The notes under the pieces were generated by a model that saw only the letters and a program-made list of their open reading frames with translations, was not told the origin of the DNA and ran no database searches. From NCBI GenBank assembly GCA_963790095.1, contig CAWBNO010000012.1:1-64000 (forward strand): DNA of 64,000 bases, given 5' to 3'. How positions within the stretch are numbered: position 1 is the first letter of the stretch; every line of letters begins with the position of its first letter. Shown here in pieces: positions 32,979 to 41,847 of this stretch. This DNA comes from JAAXQD01 sp963790095 (GTDB taxonomy: Bacteria > Desulfobacterota > Desulfobacteria > Desulfobacterales > UBA11574). The translations under genes and the position numbers were made by a program.

Positions 32979-35267
32979 ATGCCCAACTATGATGAACAGC
33001 TTCTCACAAGGGTTTTTGACAGCGTTACAGATCCCTTTACCATTTATGATCGCGATTTCCGGGTTTTGAAGGCGAACAAAGCCTTGGCAACCCTCTTTAA
33101 ACTCCCTATACATCAGATTATCGGAAACTATTGCTATGAGGTTTTTTACAACCGAACGACAATTTGTCCCGAATGCCATGTGGAGGAGACCTTCCTCTCC
33201 GGTAAACCGCAGATACGGGAAAAACAGATTCCCAAACCGGATGCTGGTCATGGTATTTTCGAAATCCACTCCTACCCAATAAAGGATGACAACGGCAGAA
33301 CCATCCAGACCGTCGAGTATATAAAAGATATTACCGAACGAAAAAGCCTTGAACGCCAACTGCTGGCATCTAAAGTGTTCAATGAGAAGATCGTCAACAG
33401 CATCACAGACAACCTTATTGTCCTTGATCCCAAAACTCGTCGCATCATCCAGGCCAACAAATCGTTTTGCTCCCGGGTCGGGTTGACACTTTCTGCCGCT
33501 ACCCAAAAAAAATGTTATGAAATTATGCGGAAAAGCGCATCGCCTTGTGAGGCAAACGGTATCTATTGCCCGGTACAGGACACGATTCGTTCGAAGCGGT
33601 CGTCCATTTCTGACAGAGTATATCCGGATTCCAGCGGACAGGAGAGGGTGTTGCAGATTGCCGCCTATCCGATCCTCGACGATCAGGGTGAGATCGTTTC
33701 GGTGATCCGCTTGGAACGTGATGTCACCGAAAAACGCAAAATGGAGGATGCCCTGGCATTCCGATCCAAAGAACTGCAAAGAGCACAGCATCAACTGGAG
33801 AAGCTGTTTGAAATTTCACGGCAGGTTAACGCTAAGAATTCCTTATGGGAGATCATCGATTATGTCCATGAAATCGCCGGGGAAATTTTTACAGATTCCG
33901 ACCCCATCCTTTTTCTTTTGGATGCCGGAGGCCAGAACTTTCTAAATTTGGAAGGCTGCAATCCTGCTGTAACAGAGCTTTTGGTACAGACCAAGCAGGA
34001 ACTCGAGAAAGCCGGATTGATTCCGCATTTTGTCCAATATCTGCAACGTGTCAAAGAAACCCGAATCATCGGTTCAGGATACAGCAATGGCGTCCCTGTT
34101 TTTTTTAAGTTTATTCCAAGACGTTATTCCAACTGGTTCGGTCTTCCCATTTCCACACCCCAACAATGCATCGGTTACTTCGTGCTGGCCTCATCCGACC
34201 CCCAAGAATATTCTCTGGAAGACACCCATTTTTTTCTGACATTATTCAATCAGATCGCCGGACATATTCGTCATTTGGTGATTCATGAAACCGAAATCGA
34301 TCACCTTCGCCTCCGAGTCGCCCAGCGCACCTCCCATGGCAAAATTGTCGGTCAGGGCGATGAAATGCAGAAGATATATGAACTGATCGATTTGGTCGCC
34401 GGCTCGGACGTTACGGTTTTAATTACCGGTGAAAACGGCACCGGCAAAGAATTGGTGGCCCAGGCCATCCATCGGCAGAGTCATCGAAAAAAAGGACCTT
34501 TGGTGGTTGCCAATTGTTCGGCGTATTCACCGGCACTGCTGGAGAGCGAGCTTTTTGGCCACGAAAAAGGCGCCTTCACCGGTGCCATAAAGATGAAAAA
34601 GGGTCGCATCGAGCGCGCTCAGGGCGGAATACTTTTTCTCGATGAAATCGGCGATATTGCACCGGCCACTCAGGTACTTCTCCTCAGATTTCTGCAGGAT
34701 CATTGTTTTGAAAGGGTCGGCGGGGAAGAAACCCTGGAAGCGGACGTACGGGTACTGGCGGCCACCAACCGGGATCTGTTCAAGGAGGTTGAAGCGGGTC
34801 GATTCAGAGACGATCTTTACTATCGATTGAATGTCGTTACCCTCCAACTCCCGCCGCTGAGAAATCGCAAAGAAGACATTCCTTCGCTTTGCAGCCATTT
34901 TTTGGAAGAGTACAAGATCAAAGAAGGAAAAAACATCCATGCTTTTTCCCCCGGTGCCATGCAAACCCTTATGGATTACGACTGGCCCGGCAACGTCCGT
35001 CAGTTGGAAAACGCTGTCAGTCATGCGATCATACTCACCCAGGGACAGGAAATCGAGAGGAATCATCTGCCTCAATTTCTCAAGCAATCCGTTCCCGGAC
35101 CTTCCACCAACTCCCTTGCTGAAAATGAACGGCGTTTAATTCTTGGTGTGCTTCAGGAATCCAACTGGAACAAACATAAGGCTGCCCAGCGTCTCAAAAT
35201 TAGCCGCAGCACGCTTTACAGCAAAATCCGACGCCATGGTCTGGAGAAAGGGGCCATTGCTGTTTGA
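32979..35267 (+). CDS. PAS-PAS-GAF sigma-54 activator
   Basis: A 762-residue activator: two PAS domains (about 8-120 and 135-255), a GAF-like region (about 280-440), a sigma-54 AAA+ domain (Walker A GENGTGKE, loop GAFTGA, about 460-690) and a Fis-type HTH (KHKAAQRLKISRSTLYSKIRRH). Both PAS domains have the Cys-rich pattern seen in the other sensors here: CYEVFYNRTTICPEC and CYEIMRKSASPCEANGIYCP. It lies upstream of the sigma-54 promoter at 35495 and the CoA-transferase operon, its probable target. Confidence 0.9.
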   Translation: MPNYDEQLLTRVFDSVTDPFTIYDRDFRVLKANKALATLFKLPIHQIIGNYCYEVFYNRTTICPECHVEETFLSGKPQIREKQIPKPDAGHGIFEIHSYPIKDDNGRTIQTVEYIKDITERKSLERQLLASKVFNEKIVNSITDNLIVLDPKTRRIIQANKSFCSRVGLTLSAATQKKCYEIMRKSASPCEANGIYCPVQDTIRSKRSSISDRVYPDSSGQERVLQIAAYPILDDQGEIVSVIRLERDVTEKRKMEDALAFRSKELQRAQHQLEKLFEISRQVNAKNSLWEIIDYVHEIAGEIFTDSDPILFLLDAGGQNFLNLEGCNPAVTELLVQTKQELEKAGLIPHFVQYLQRVKETRIIGSGYSNGVPVFFKFIPRRYSNWFGLPISTPQQCIGYFVLASSDPQEYSLEDTHFFLTLFNQIAGHIRHLVIHETEIDHLRLRVAQRTSHGKIVGQGDEMQKIYELIDLVAGSDVTVLITGENGTGKELVAQAIHRQSHRKKGPLVVANCSAYSPALLESELFGHEKGAFTGAIKMKKGRIERAQGGILFLDEIGDIAPATQVLLLRFLQDHCFERVGGEETLEADVRVLAATNRDLFKEVEAGRFRDDLYYRLNVVTLQLPPLRNRKEDIPSLCSHFLEEYKIKEGKNIHAFSPGAMQTLMDYDWPGNVRQLENAVSHAIILTQGQEIERNHLPQFLKQSVPGPSTNSLAENERRLILGVLQESNWNKHKAAQRLKISRSTLYSKIRRHGLEKGAIAV

Positions 35268-35494
35268 AATGTGAACAGTAGGGTCGTTTTCTATGCATCT
35301 CCCTAAATCCCCGCCCATATTGGTTTTATAAAATTTCTGGAAAATTTAGGGTCCGATTTCGTACAAAAACCAGAAACTTCATAGGAATTGGCGTCGAACA
35401 TAACCTTCCTTCTTTCATTCATTTAATCGGATAACCGACTGAAATTATTTATGATTATTCAATTCTTTTTTATTTTTAGCGGACTTTTTCATTT

Positions 35495-35511
35495 TTGGCA
35501 GAGGTCTTGCA
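35495..35511 (+). promoter_or_regulatory. sigma-54 promoter ahead of the CoA-transferase operon
   Basis: TTGGCAG-AGGT-CTTGCA matches the consensus well with exact spacing (GG 35497-35498, GC 35509-35510). The expected start is near 35522, leaving a leader of over 700 bases that contains a palindromic element before the first gene. Confidence 0.6.
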
Positions 35512-35553
35512 GGAAATCTTATAGCTATCAAAAAGTGTTTTGGCTCTCTTCCG

Positions 35554-35743
35554 TTAATTAGTTTCCATCCATAAATGGCCTTTTTTGCCCGGATCTGCGT
35601 TCTCCTCGGGTTTCCGGCTGCGGCATACAGGGAGTATGCCTCGCCGAAAACCCTTGTGCGGCCTTGATCCGAACAAAAATTGCTCATTTATGAATTGGAA
35701 ACGCATCGTGCCCATTTTATAATTGTGGATGGACACTAATTAA
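35554..35743. repeat. 190-bp palindromic MITE-like element
   Basis: The ends are inverted copies, TTAATTAGTTTCCATCCA (35554-35571) and TGGATGGACACTAATTAA (35726-35743). Inside, two arms of about 70 bases (35561-35631 and 35632-35702) pair imperfectly, with GGCATAC/GTATGCC at the centre. It encodes nothing convincing on either strand. This fits a non-autonomous palindromic mobile element, inserted between the sigma-54 promoter and the operon. Confidence 0.65.
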
Positions 35744-36252
35744 TAACCGGTCAACAATAAAAACAAGTCAAGAGCCTGAATCTAAACCCCCAACAAATTG
35801 GAACAAATACGAGCCGTCTGTCTCGTAGGTCTATAGCCTTAAATATCTGTCACAAATGTTTTCGTTTTAATCCCGGCCCTACGTAAACAGCCTTTAATTG
35901 AAGAATGTTGTTGCTTGTCGAACCATTTTAAATTGGCTTGAAATTGTCCGTTACTCCGACCCTTTTTGCATTTGGATTAAGATGAAAAATAGTCATCTAT
36001 GTTATTCTTTTGCTCCATAAGATGAAAAAAGTTGGGCTGCTGAAGGACATGAAGGATCGGTTTAGCGATATTCAGGCAACAACCGCTAACGCTAGCAGAA
36101 AGGAGGTGAGACACTAGAGAACAAACCGTCTCCTACCAGCGAACGCTTCTCTTAGAAACAGGTTAATACTTCAAGATAGATCGCTGCGCTCGTTAGGAAA
36201 GGAGGAAATTGGATATAGCCCAAAGCAAAACCAATTGATGGGAGGTCAAAAT
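35744..36252. other. operon leader with short frames
   Basis: About 500 bases before the CoA-transferase gene. It holds a 31-codon frame at 36022-36117 without a ribosome binding site, an orphan AAAGGAGGTGAG at 36098-36110 and a nine-codon frame (TTG 36208-36210, after AAGGAGG) that overlaps the region before the true start. These could be leader peptides or decay products; none can be shown to be translated. Confidence 0.35.
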
Positions 36253-37740
36253 ATGGCAGAAATAAGAGATGTGGAAATAAACAGCAGGGAGGACACCCTT
36301 GAGCTGATGAGACCTGAGGTGAGGCCCTGGCCTGTGACGCCGCCGCCGCCGCGGGAAGAAGTTTCCAAGGTATATGCCAAGCGGAATGCGGCCAAGTTTG
36401 GCGAGTGGTGCGAGGACAACCTCAGGTTCGAGTACGGCTTCGGTAAGCCCGAAGCCCTTCAGGGTATGAAGGTGCTTTGTATGGGGTTGTACAGGATGGG
36501 CAACAAGTTCTGTTCCTCGTTGTTGGCCGAGGCCGGGGCGGAAGTTATCAATATCGAACCGCCCGAAGGAGATCCCCTGAGAAAACTCACGCCTTTCGGA
36601 AGGGAAGAGCTGATGTTCGAGGACAGGGAAACCGGCGAAAAATGCGGTATGGATTTCATGCATGAGATGAGAAACAAGTATTCCATTACGCTGAATATCG
36701 ATACCGACGAAGGCAAGGAGATGTACAAAAAGCTTGCGGCCCACGCCGATGTGCTGATCGAGGAGTATCCGCCGGGCTATATGGACGAATTGGGCCTGGG
36801 TTACCGGCAGCTTGCCGAAATTAATCCCAAACTGGTTTACTGTTGGATCGGCGTACGCGGATCATGGGGGCCATACAAGGACACACTCTCCAAGTTCGGC
36901 CAGTGGACGCTGGAGCCTTTCGGCGGCTGCGCCAATTCCTTTGTGCACAACACCGGTTTCCCCCAGGACCAGCTTCCCAGGGGCAAGGGGGGTGACCCCA
37001 CGCGTTCCGGTGTCTGGTTTGCCGACTATGTTGCCGGCGAGCAAGGGGCATGTAGCATTATGGCGGCCATTTATTGGAGAAATAAATTCAGCGGCGAGGG
37101 TCAGTTCATCGAGGTTACGGGCGCTGAAACGCAAATGGACATTCTCGATTTTGATATCGGCTGGTATGGATTTAACAAGAGCATCAAGGCCCGGACCGGC
37201 GGTTGGGATCCCAATTTGAATCAGTACGAGTGGAACCCCTGCAAAGACGGCTACATGATGATCGGCGGTCAGACCGACCGGCTCTGGTATCGCATCGGCC
37301 AGTGCATTGAGCGGGACGATGTTCAGTTCGGCCGGTTGATCCATGAAGATCCGTTCCTCAAAGAGATGGGCGCCCGCAACGCGCTCCAGGCCCTGATCAA
37401 GACCTACACCGTGACCACCCGGTGGCTGCGGGACATGAATCGGGTTGAAGCTGAAACAAAGCTGCTGGAGTACGAAATTGCGGCCGGTCCGGTTCTGTTC
37501 ATTGACGAGGTCTCTGAGTTCCCCCACTTTGTGTATCGTCCCTGGGTGTATACCATAGATAGCGATCAGTACGGGACCGTTCTTTATGCAACGTCCCCGA
37601 ACGCTTTCCAGTACAGGACGCCGCACCGGGTTAAGTGGATTGGAAGGCCTTTAGGAAAGGACAACAAATTGAAGTACCTGCAATGGCTCGGTCTGGGCCA
37701 AACGCAGGTCAATGAACTCAAGAGCAAGGGGGTGATATAA
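36253..37740 (+). CDS. type III CoA-transferase, subunit 1
   Basis: A 495-residue member of the CaiB/BaiF (formyl-CoA transferase) family with a 65-residue N-terminal extension. The fold begins GMKVLCMGLYRMGNKFCSSLLAEAGAEVINIEPP, and the expected catalytic Asp is Asp258 in GVWFADYVAG. It contains SITLNIDTDEGKEMYKKL and a normal C-terminal domain. Family members move CoA between carboxylic acids, as BbsEF does for benzylsuccinate. GGGAGG precedes ATG 36253. It shares one base with the next CoA-transferase gene, so a heteromer is likely. Substrate unknown. Confidence 0.88.
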   Translation: MAEIRDVEINSREDTLELMRPEVRPWPVTPPPPREEVSKVYAKRNAAKFGEWCEDNLRFEYGFGKPEALQGMKVLCMGLYRMGNKFCSSLLAEAGAEVINIEPPEGDPLRKLTPFGREELMFEDRETGEKCGMDFMHEMRNKYSITLNIDTDEGKEMYKKLAAHADVLIEEYPPGYMDELGLGYRQLAEINPKLVYCWIGVRGSWGPYKDTLSKFGQWTLEPFGGCANSFVHNTGFPQDQLPRGKGGDPTRSGVWFADYVAGEQGACSIMAAIYWRNKFSGEGQFIEVTGAETQMDILDFDIGWYGFNKSIKARTGGWDPNLNQYEWNPCKDGYMMIGGQTDRLWYRIGQCIERDDVQFGRLIHEDPFLKEMGARNALQALIKTYTVTTRWLRDMNRVEAETKLLEYEIAAGPVLFIDEVSEFPHFVYRPWVYTIDSDQYGTVLYATSPNAFQYRTPHRVKWIGRPLGKDNKLKYLQWLGLGQTQVNELKSKGVI

Positions 37741-39155
37741 TGGCAAAAGATTTGAGAGAAACAAGAATAGAGGATCTGCCAGGCCCCAAGAGTAAGGAAG
37801 AGCTTGAAGAAATGAAGATGCCCTATGAGGAGTACTGCCGGGCGGCCTTTGATCCAGGCAACGAACATGAAAAGCCCGAGCCTCTGAAGGGCATTCGGTG
37901 GCTTAGCACCACCATGTACATCTTCACGCCCCATTCCGTCTCCAACCTGGCTGAGCTGGGGGCTGAGGTTATTAAAGTAGAGATGCCGAGGATGGGTGAC
38001 CCCATGCGGCACTGTGCTCCGTTCAACGAGACCTATCTCTATCCTCTGCATGACACCCGGCCCATGACCGGTACCGGCCTGGGCTATCTGGGCGCCAATC
38101 CCAGCGAGTTCCACATTACCATGGATTATCACCTGGAAGATATGAACGAGGCCTTTTACCGGCTGGTAAAGATGTCCGACGGGCTCACCGAGTGCTATCG
38201 TCCCGGAACCTTTGACAAGTGGAAGCAGAGCTACCTGTACCTTCAGGAGTTGAACCCCAGGTTCATTTACGTATGGGGCGGCGGTTTCGGCTACGGGCCC
38301 AAGGTCTTCGGTGGATCCTACGATATTCTGGGACAGGCCCATGCCGGGCTTGCTTCCATCACCGGCATGCATGATTTTATGGGGGGCCACTGCGCCAAAC
38401 ATTCCAACTGGTGCATTGACTGGTATTCCGGAACCCAGATCACCTTCGGGATACTGGCGGCCATTCACTGGCGCGAAACCACCGGACTGGGCACCATGAT
38501 CGAGTTTTCCCAGGTGCAGGCGGCCACAAGATGTCTGGGCTATGCCACGCCAATGTACGGCCGGTTCGGCGTTGTACGCCAGCGATGGGGCAACTGGGAT
38601 ACCCAGCTGTGTGCGCACGGCATCATTCTGTGCGGCAAGTCCGACTTTCCGGATGTTTCCAATCCACAGGACAAGCATGATGCCCGCTATGTCATGGTCT
38701 CTGCTTTCCAGGACGAGGATTTTAAAGAACTGTGCGCCATCACTGGAATGAAGGATCTTTACGACAAATATAAAGTCCATAACGATAGGGCCGAGGGTGA
38801 ATCTCAGGTGGAGATTTACGCTGCTCTGGAAAAATGGGCTGAGGACAAATCACGGTCGGAAGTGGTCAAGATCCTGCAGGATGCCGGTCTGCTGGCCGAA
38901 CCGGTGATGAACGACCGGGAGGTCTATGAATGCGAGCACTACAGGGAGAGGGGTACACTCCGGTGGCTCGACGATCCCATTTTCGGTGACATAGTCACCC
39001 AGAGCGGGTACGCCTCGGGACTGATGGCCAAGTCGCCCAGGAGACAGAACTGGATTTGGCGGCCGGTGGGTGCTGATAATATTAAGATCTACCATGAGTT
39101 GCTTGGTTATCCGACTGGCACCGTCCAGGAATGGTACGATAAGAGCTGGATATAA
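37740..39155 (+). CDS. type III CoA-transferase, subunit 2
   Basis: A 471-residue second CaiB/BaiF protein. It starts with EPLKGIRWLSTTMYIFTPHSVSNLAELGAEVIKVEMP at about residue 44 and has the expected Asp at residue 227 (WCIDWYSGTQ). It shares the last base of subunit 1's stop as its start (TAATG). The two chains are clearly related but well diverged, as with BbsE/BbsF pairs. Both keep the Asp, so both could be active, in contrast to pairs with one inactive chain. Confidence 0.88.
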   Translation: MAKDLRETRIEDLPGPKSKEELEEMKMPYEEYCRAAFDPGNEHEKPEPLKGIRWLSTTMYIFTPHSVSNLAELGAEVIKVEMPRMGDPMRHCAPFNETYLYPLHDTRPMTGTGLGYLGANPSEFHITMDYHLEDMNEAFYRLVKMSDGLTECYRPGTFDKWKQSYLYLQELNPRFIYVWGGGFGYGPKVFGGSYDILGQAHAGLASITGMHDFMGGHCAKHSNWCIDWYSGTQITFGILAAIHWRETTGLGTMIEFSQVQAATRCLGYATPMYGRFGVVRQRWGNWDTQLCAHGIILCGKSDFPDVSNPQDKHDARYVMVSAFQDEDFKELCAITGMKDLYDKYKVHNDRAEGESQVEIYAALEKWAEDKSRSEVVKILQDAGLLAEPVMNDREVYECEHYRERGTLRWLDDPIFGDIVTQSGYASGLMAKSPRRQNWIWRPVGADNIKIYHELLGYPTGTVQEWYDKSWI

Positions 39156-39169
39156 AAGGAGGAGGCGCC

Positions 39170-39653
39170 GTGTGTGATATTATCTGGTGTAAGAAAGAAA
39201 TTAATGGGAAAAAGTGTAACACCGTGAATTATCTGGACCCTTATTGTTTCTGGAACTGGGAGGGCAAGGTAAACTGCGCTGAGTGCAAAACGGTGTACTA
39301 CATCCACATGATTCAGGGCTTCATGTACATAGGGCCCTGATGAGGTTGACGGAAAACCGGACACCAGCCCGCTCTATGCGGACAAGCCTCTGGACGGTTA
39401 TACGAACCATCTGCCGGGTATCGAGGGCAGGACCCGACCGTATGAGTGTCTGCCCAGGGATATTTATCTGGGAACGGCCGACATGGTCAAGTTCAGCGCC
39501 AGGGGCAGGCCGGTCAGAGGTTGGCGTCCGCAGCCGCCGTCTGCCGGCATTGCCGGAAGCTTTGGCTTTGAGTGGGATATTCAGAAACTGTCTCCTGAAG
39601 TATGGGAGGAGTATCAGGAGAAAGTGAAAAAAGGCGAAGTTGGTGAATGGTAA
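39170..39653 (+). CDS. Cys-rich protein requiring a +1 frameshift
   Basis: GTG 39170 follows AGGAGGAGG. Frame 1 encodes 55 codons with six cysteines (CDIIWC, CxxC near 36-39) and ends GP-TGA at 39338-39340. Moving one base forward at CCC-TGA gives GPDEVDGKPDTSPLY and a natural-looking 104-residue remainder to TAA 39651-39653, with no start codon of its own nearby. The whole protein would be 160 residues. CCC-TGA is a classical +1 slip site; a sequencing error or recent mutation would look the same. Function unknown; it lies between the CoA-transferases and three other small proteins. Confidence 0.6.
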
Positions 39654-39672
39654 AAAAAGAAAGGAGTCTTAA

Positions 39673-39903
39673 ATGGCACAATTAACACCTGAAGAGTTTC
39701 TGGCCACTGTCCTGGTGCCGGAAAAACAAAGTGATCATATATGCTGGGAGTGCAGGAATTTGAAGCCGGTTCTCAAAGGTTCAAAATTCCCGCCTGCGGA
39801 TATCATTGGCTGGTGCACGAAAATCTATTGGCCCGACTACTGGTGTGTTGCCGATTTCAACGTGGTCAAGAAGTGCTACGCCTTTGATGCAAGGAAGAAG
39901 TAG
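39673..39903 (+). CDS. small five-cysteine protein of the CoA-transferase operon
   Basis: A 76-residue protein with Cys at CWEC (24-27), WCTKIYWP, YWCVADF and KKCYAF. The pattern CxxC-x(n)-C-x(n)-YW-x(n)-C is like the small [4Fe-4S] subunits of benzylsuccinate synthase-type enzymes, but this is only a pattern likeness. AAAGGAG precedes the ATG. Nothing closer is recognised. Confidence 0.7.
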   Translation: MAQLTPEEFLATVLVPEKQSDHICWECRNLKPVLKGSKFPPADIIGWCTKIYWPDYWCVADFNVVKKCYAFDARKK

Positions 39904-39904
39904 C

Positions 39905-40195
39905 ATGGAAGAAAACGTTATAAAGGAACTCAAAAATCTCGAGGGGATGGTGCTCAACTGGAAAAAGAGTTTTTTAGGTTGGGCATCCCCTGGGGTGGAT
40001 AACGATTATGTGTATCATGAATTTTCTGAAGAACTCCAGACCTACGTTTATCCCTATGTCAGAAGATTGTATGAGACAAACCACCTCACCGCTTCTGAAG
40101 CCGAAGAGTTCATGAATAATTGCTACAAACAGGTGGAAAATCTTCGCGACCAGTTGAAAGATGTGGAGACCAAGCAAAGCAAAAAGGAGGTATAA
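39905..40195 (+). CDS. small helical protein of the CoA-transferase operon
   Basis: A 96-residue protein beginning two bases after the previous stop. It is mostly helical with WKKSFLGWASPGVDNDYVYHEF and a charged coiled-coil-like tail (about 60-92, CYKQVENLRDQLKDVETKQ). No known family. Its tight packing suggests a structural subunit. Confidence 0.65.
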   Translation: MEENVIKELKNLEGMVLNWKKSFLGWASPGVDNDYVYHEFSEELQTYVYPYVRRLYETNHLTASEAEEFMNNCYKQVENLRDQLKDVETKQSKKEV

Positions 40196-40196
40196 C

Positions 40197-40619
40197 ATGC
40201 CTGAAAAATGTCGTGTGGGTGTCTGCGGATACGACCCCATGCTCGTGAAAGGATACTTGGCGGCAAATATCAGAGCCTTGTGGTGGCATATATCCGACGA
40301 GCTGTATGAAGAATTTGACATGAAACCGGGAATGAAGGTTTCCGGCAAACTGTTGAAGGTCTATAACGGAAAAGATGGAAAAGAATCCGCAGGCCCCAAT
40401 GAACCTTTTGAGTGGGAAACATCCAAGGAGTCGGGCCTTGTTGTTGTGCTGCCGTCGGATGTCATCGCCAAATACAAGCTCACCGAGTGTCACTTCGTTG
40501 AGATGCTCATTGATAAGATTGACGGCAAAGACGTCTATCCCGGCGAAGAGAAGATGAGCGAAAAATTCTGGCCCGAAGAGATGATGAAACTGGACTTTGT
40601 CCTTGAATATATAGAGTAA
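40197..40619 (+). CDS. conserved-looking small protein ending the CoA-transferase operon
   Basis: A 140-residue protein starting one base after the previous stop, with AAGGAGG before the ATG. N-terminal CRVGVCGYDPMLVKGYLAANIRALWWHISDELYEEFD, then a small beta domain (GMKVSGKLLKVYNGKDG, ESGLVVVLPSDVIAKYKL). Not recognised. Together with the other three small genes it may supply accessory subunits to the CoA-transferase pair. Confidence 0.7.
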   Translation: MPEKCRVGVCGYDPMLVKGYLAANIRALWWHISDELYEEFDMKPGMKVSGKLLKVYNGKDGKESAGPNEPFEWETSKESGLVVVLPSDVIAKYKLTECHFVEMLIDKIDGKDVYPGEEKMSEKFWPEEMMKLDFVLEYIE

Positions 40620-41003
40620 ATCATAACCGTTAAACATCGGTCGTGTTTGAGGGGTGACGGAAGAATATTCAACCCCCTTTAAGGAGTGCGTGTTCACCGT
40701 CTCGGCGACAAACTCCAAAAGAGTGTATCAATACATATTCCGCGCCCCTCATCCGATCCTGATTTTCATTTTTGGAGCTTACAACATAAAATTGCCAGTA
40801 GGGGTATTCGGCCGCTCCTATTGCCTCCGGAACAGCGGGGAAGGTGCGTTTTTTCTCCGCTGTTTCATACCATATGCCAGGAATTTTTTTTTATGAGCAC
40901 CTTCTGGGTTTGATGTTTTCAGCAGGTTTACCCTGAACTTTGATCAGCTGAAGGCTTACACCTGTGAATTAGGCTCAGTAAAAATATATAAAGCTTCAAG
41001 ACC
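40620..41003. other. post-operon intergenic with two hairpins
   Basis: Holds two hairpins: GGGGT/ACCCC at 40651-40677 and a stronger AACAGCGG (40831-40838) with CCGCTGTT (40857-40864). The second probably ends the CoA-transferase transcript. Small open frames across the region look non-coding. Confidence 0.45.
40831..40868 (+). terminator. hairpin, probable end of the CoA-transferase transcript
   Basis: An eight-base-pair stem (AACAGCGG/CCGCTGTT) that extends inward through GGAA/TTCT. The T run is inside the loop rather than after it, so it may not be a classical terminator. Confidence 0.45.
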
Positions 41004-41411
41004 GTGAATGGTTACACAAAACAAATTCCTATCCTCGTACTGATCGCAAACAAGAAAATCCGAAGTTATGTTATAGGGCTATGCAAAAGAAACAACCTGA
41101 ATCCTCTAATAGGCGCTGATCTCGAAGAGCTTGTAAAAAGGATTAAAAAGATGCGCAGCGCCATCGTTATTATGGACTACGAGGTTGTAAACTCCTATGG
41201 CACGAGGATCTATTCAAGAATCAATGTTGCTTGCCCCGGATGTAATGCCATCCTGCTTTGTGATCAAGACCATCGAGGACTAATCAAACAGGCCGTGGAA
41301 CTCGGTGTCTACGCCTGCATCCTGGCACCTTACGAGGAATGGGAAGTGTTGGCAATGATCCGGAACATCATTGCCAAAAATAAATTGCAGGACCAAAAAC
41401 AAACCCTATAA
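41004..41411 (+). CDS. degenerate response-regulator receiver protein
   Basis: A 135-residue single receiver-like domain: IPILVLIANKKIRSYVIGLC, IVIMDYEVV with the candidate phospho-Asp at 58, LLCDQDHRGLIKQAVELGVYACILAPYEEWEVLAMI. The usual acidic pair after the first strand is missing (LIANK), so phosphorylation is doubtful. A GTG start is used; the ribosome binding site is weak. It precedes the histidine kinase and may be its partner. Confidence 0.68.
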   Translation: MNGYTKQIPILVLIANKKIRSYVIGLCKRNNLNPLIGADLEELVKRIKKMRSAIVIMDYEVVNSYGTRIYSRINVACPGCNAILLCDQDHRGLIKQAVELGVYACILAPYEEWEVLAMIRNIIAKNKLQDQKQTL

Positions 41412-41847
41412 TGATCAAAGGGTATCATAAAAAATTCAGCGACGAAAAATACGATACTTCCTAGTTACAAACCCCATCAATATGATATTTTCATTCCTGT
41501 CCGCTTTTGCCCCAAGTCGTCTCACATTTTCTGTCCGCAAGGATCTCGCTTGCAAAACCTGAGAACTTGGCTTACCTTTCTTTTAATTGGTATGGTGCAA
41601 GGTAATAATACAGAATTTGGCAATATTCCAGAAGATGATTATGCAACCAAAATTTGGTATAAAAAGCAATCAGGTCTTGATTTTCGATTTATTTTCAACT
41701 ATTTTTAAAAAATAAAGGCATGCTGCCCGACTTATTGTAAACACTACTCTGCCTATTTGATTCTTTTGAGTATTCCGTCTGACGACAATGTTCCGTTAAC
41801 AATTTCAGCTTGTGAAGCGGTCTTCAACTGACCACGGGGAGTGGATC
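41412..41847. other. intergenic, nothing recognised
   Basis: About 430 AT-rich bases between the receiver gene and the histidine kinase gene. No sigma-54 promoter with correct spacing is seen, and no RNA or terminator that I can support. Confidence 0.35.

Noticed and set aside
32880..33794. 304-residue minus-strand frame
   Set aside because: Antisense to the PAS domains of the second activator; no motif of its own.
35445..35736. Short minus-strand frames of 60-80 codons
   Set aside because: They lie in the palindromic repeat and its flanks, and change with the repeat's arms; no protein-like composition.
37584..38780. 398-residue minus-strand frame (with 36862-37626 similar)
   Set aside because: Antisense to the CoA-transferase genes in a GC-rich stretch; composition and lack of ribosome binding site mark it as a shadow.
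39340..39627. Frame restarting at ATG 39340, overlapping the TGA of the Cys-rich protein
   Set aside because: The TGATG overlap looked like translational coupling, but the peptide is Arg/Ser-rich and unnatural, while the +1 frame gives a normal protein over the same DNA.
40654..40913. Two overlapping plus-strand frames of 75-80 codons after the CoA-transferase operon
   Set aside because: No ribosome binding site, and they run across the hairpins that appear to end the operon.
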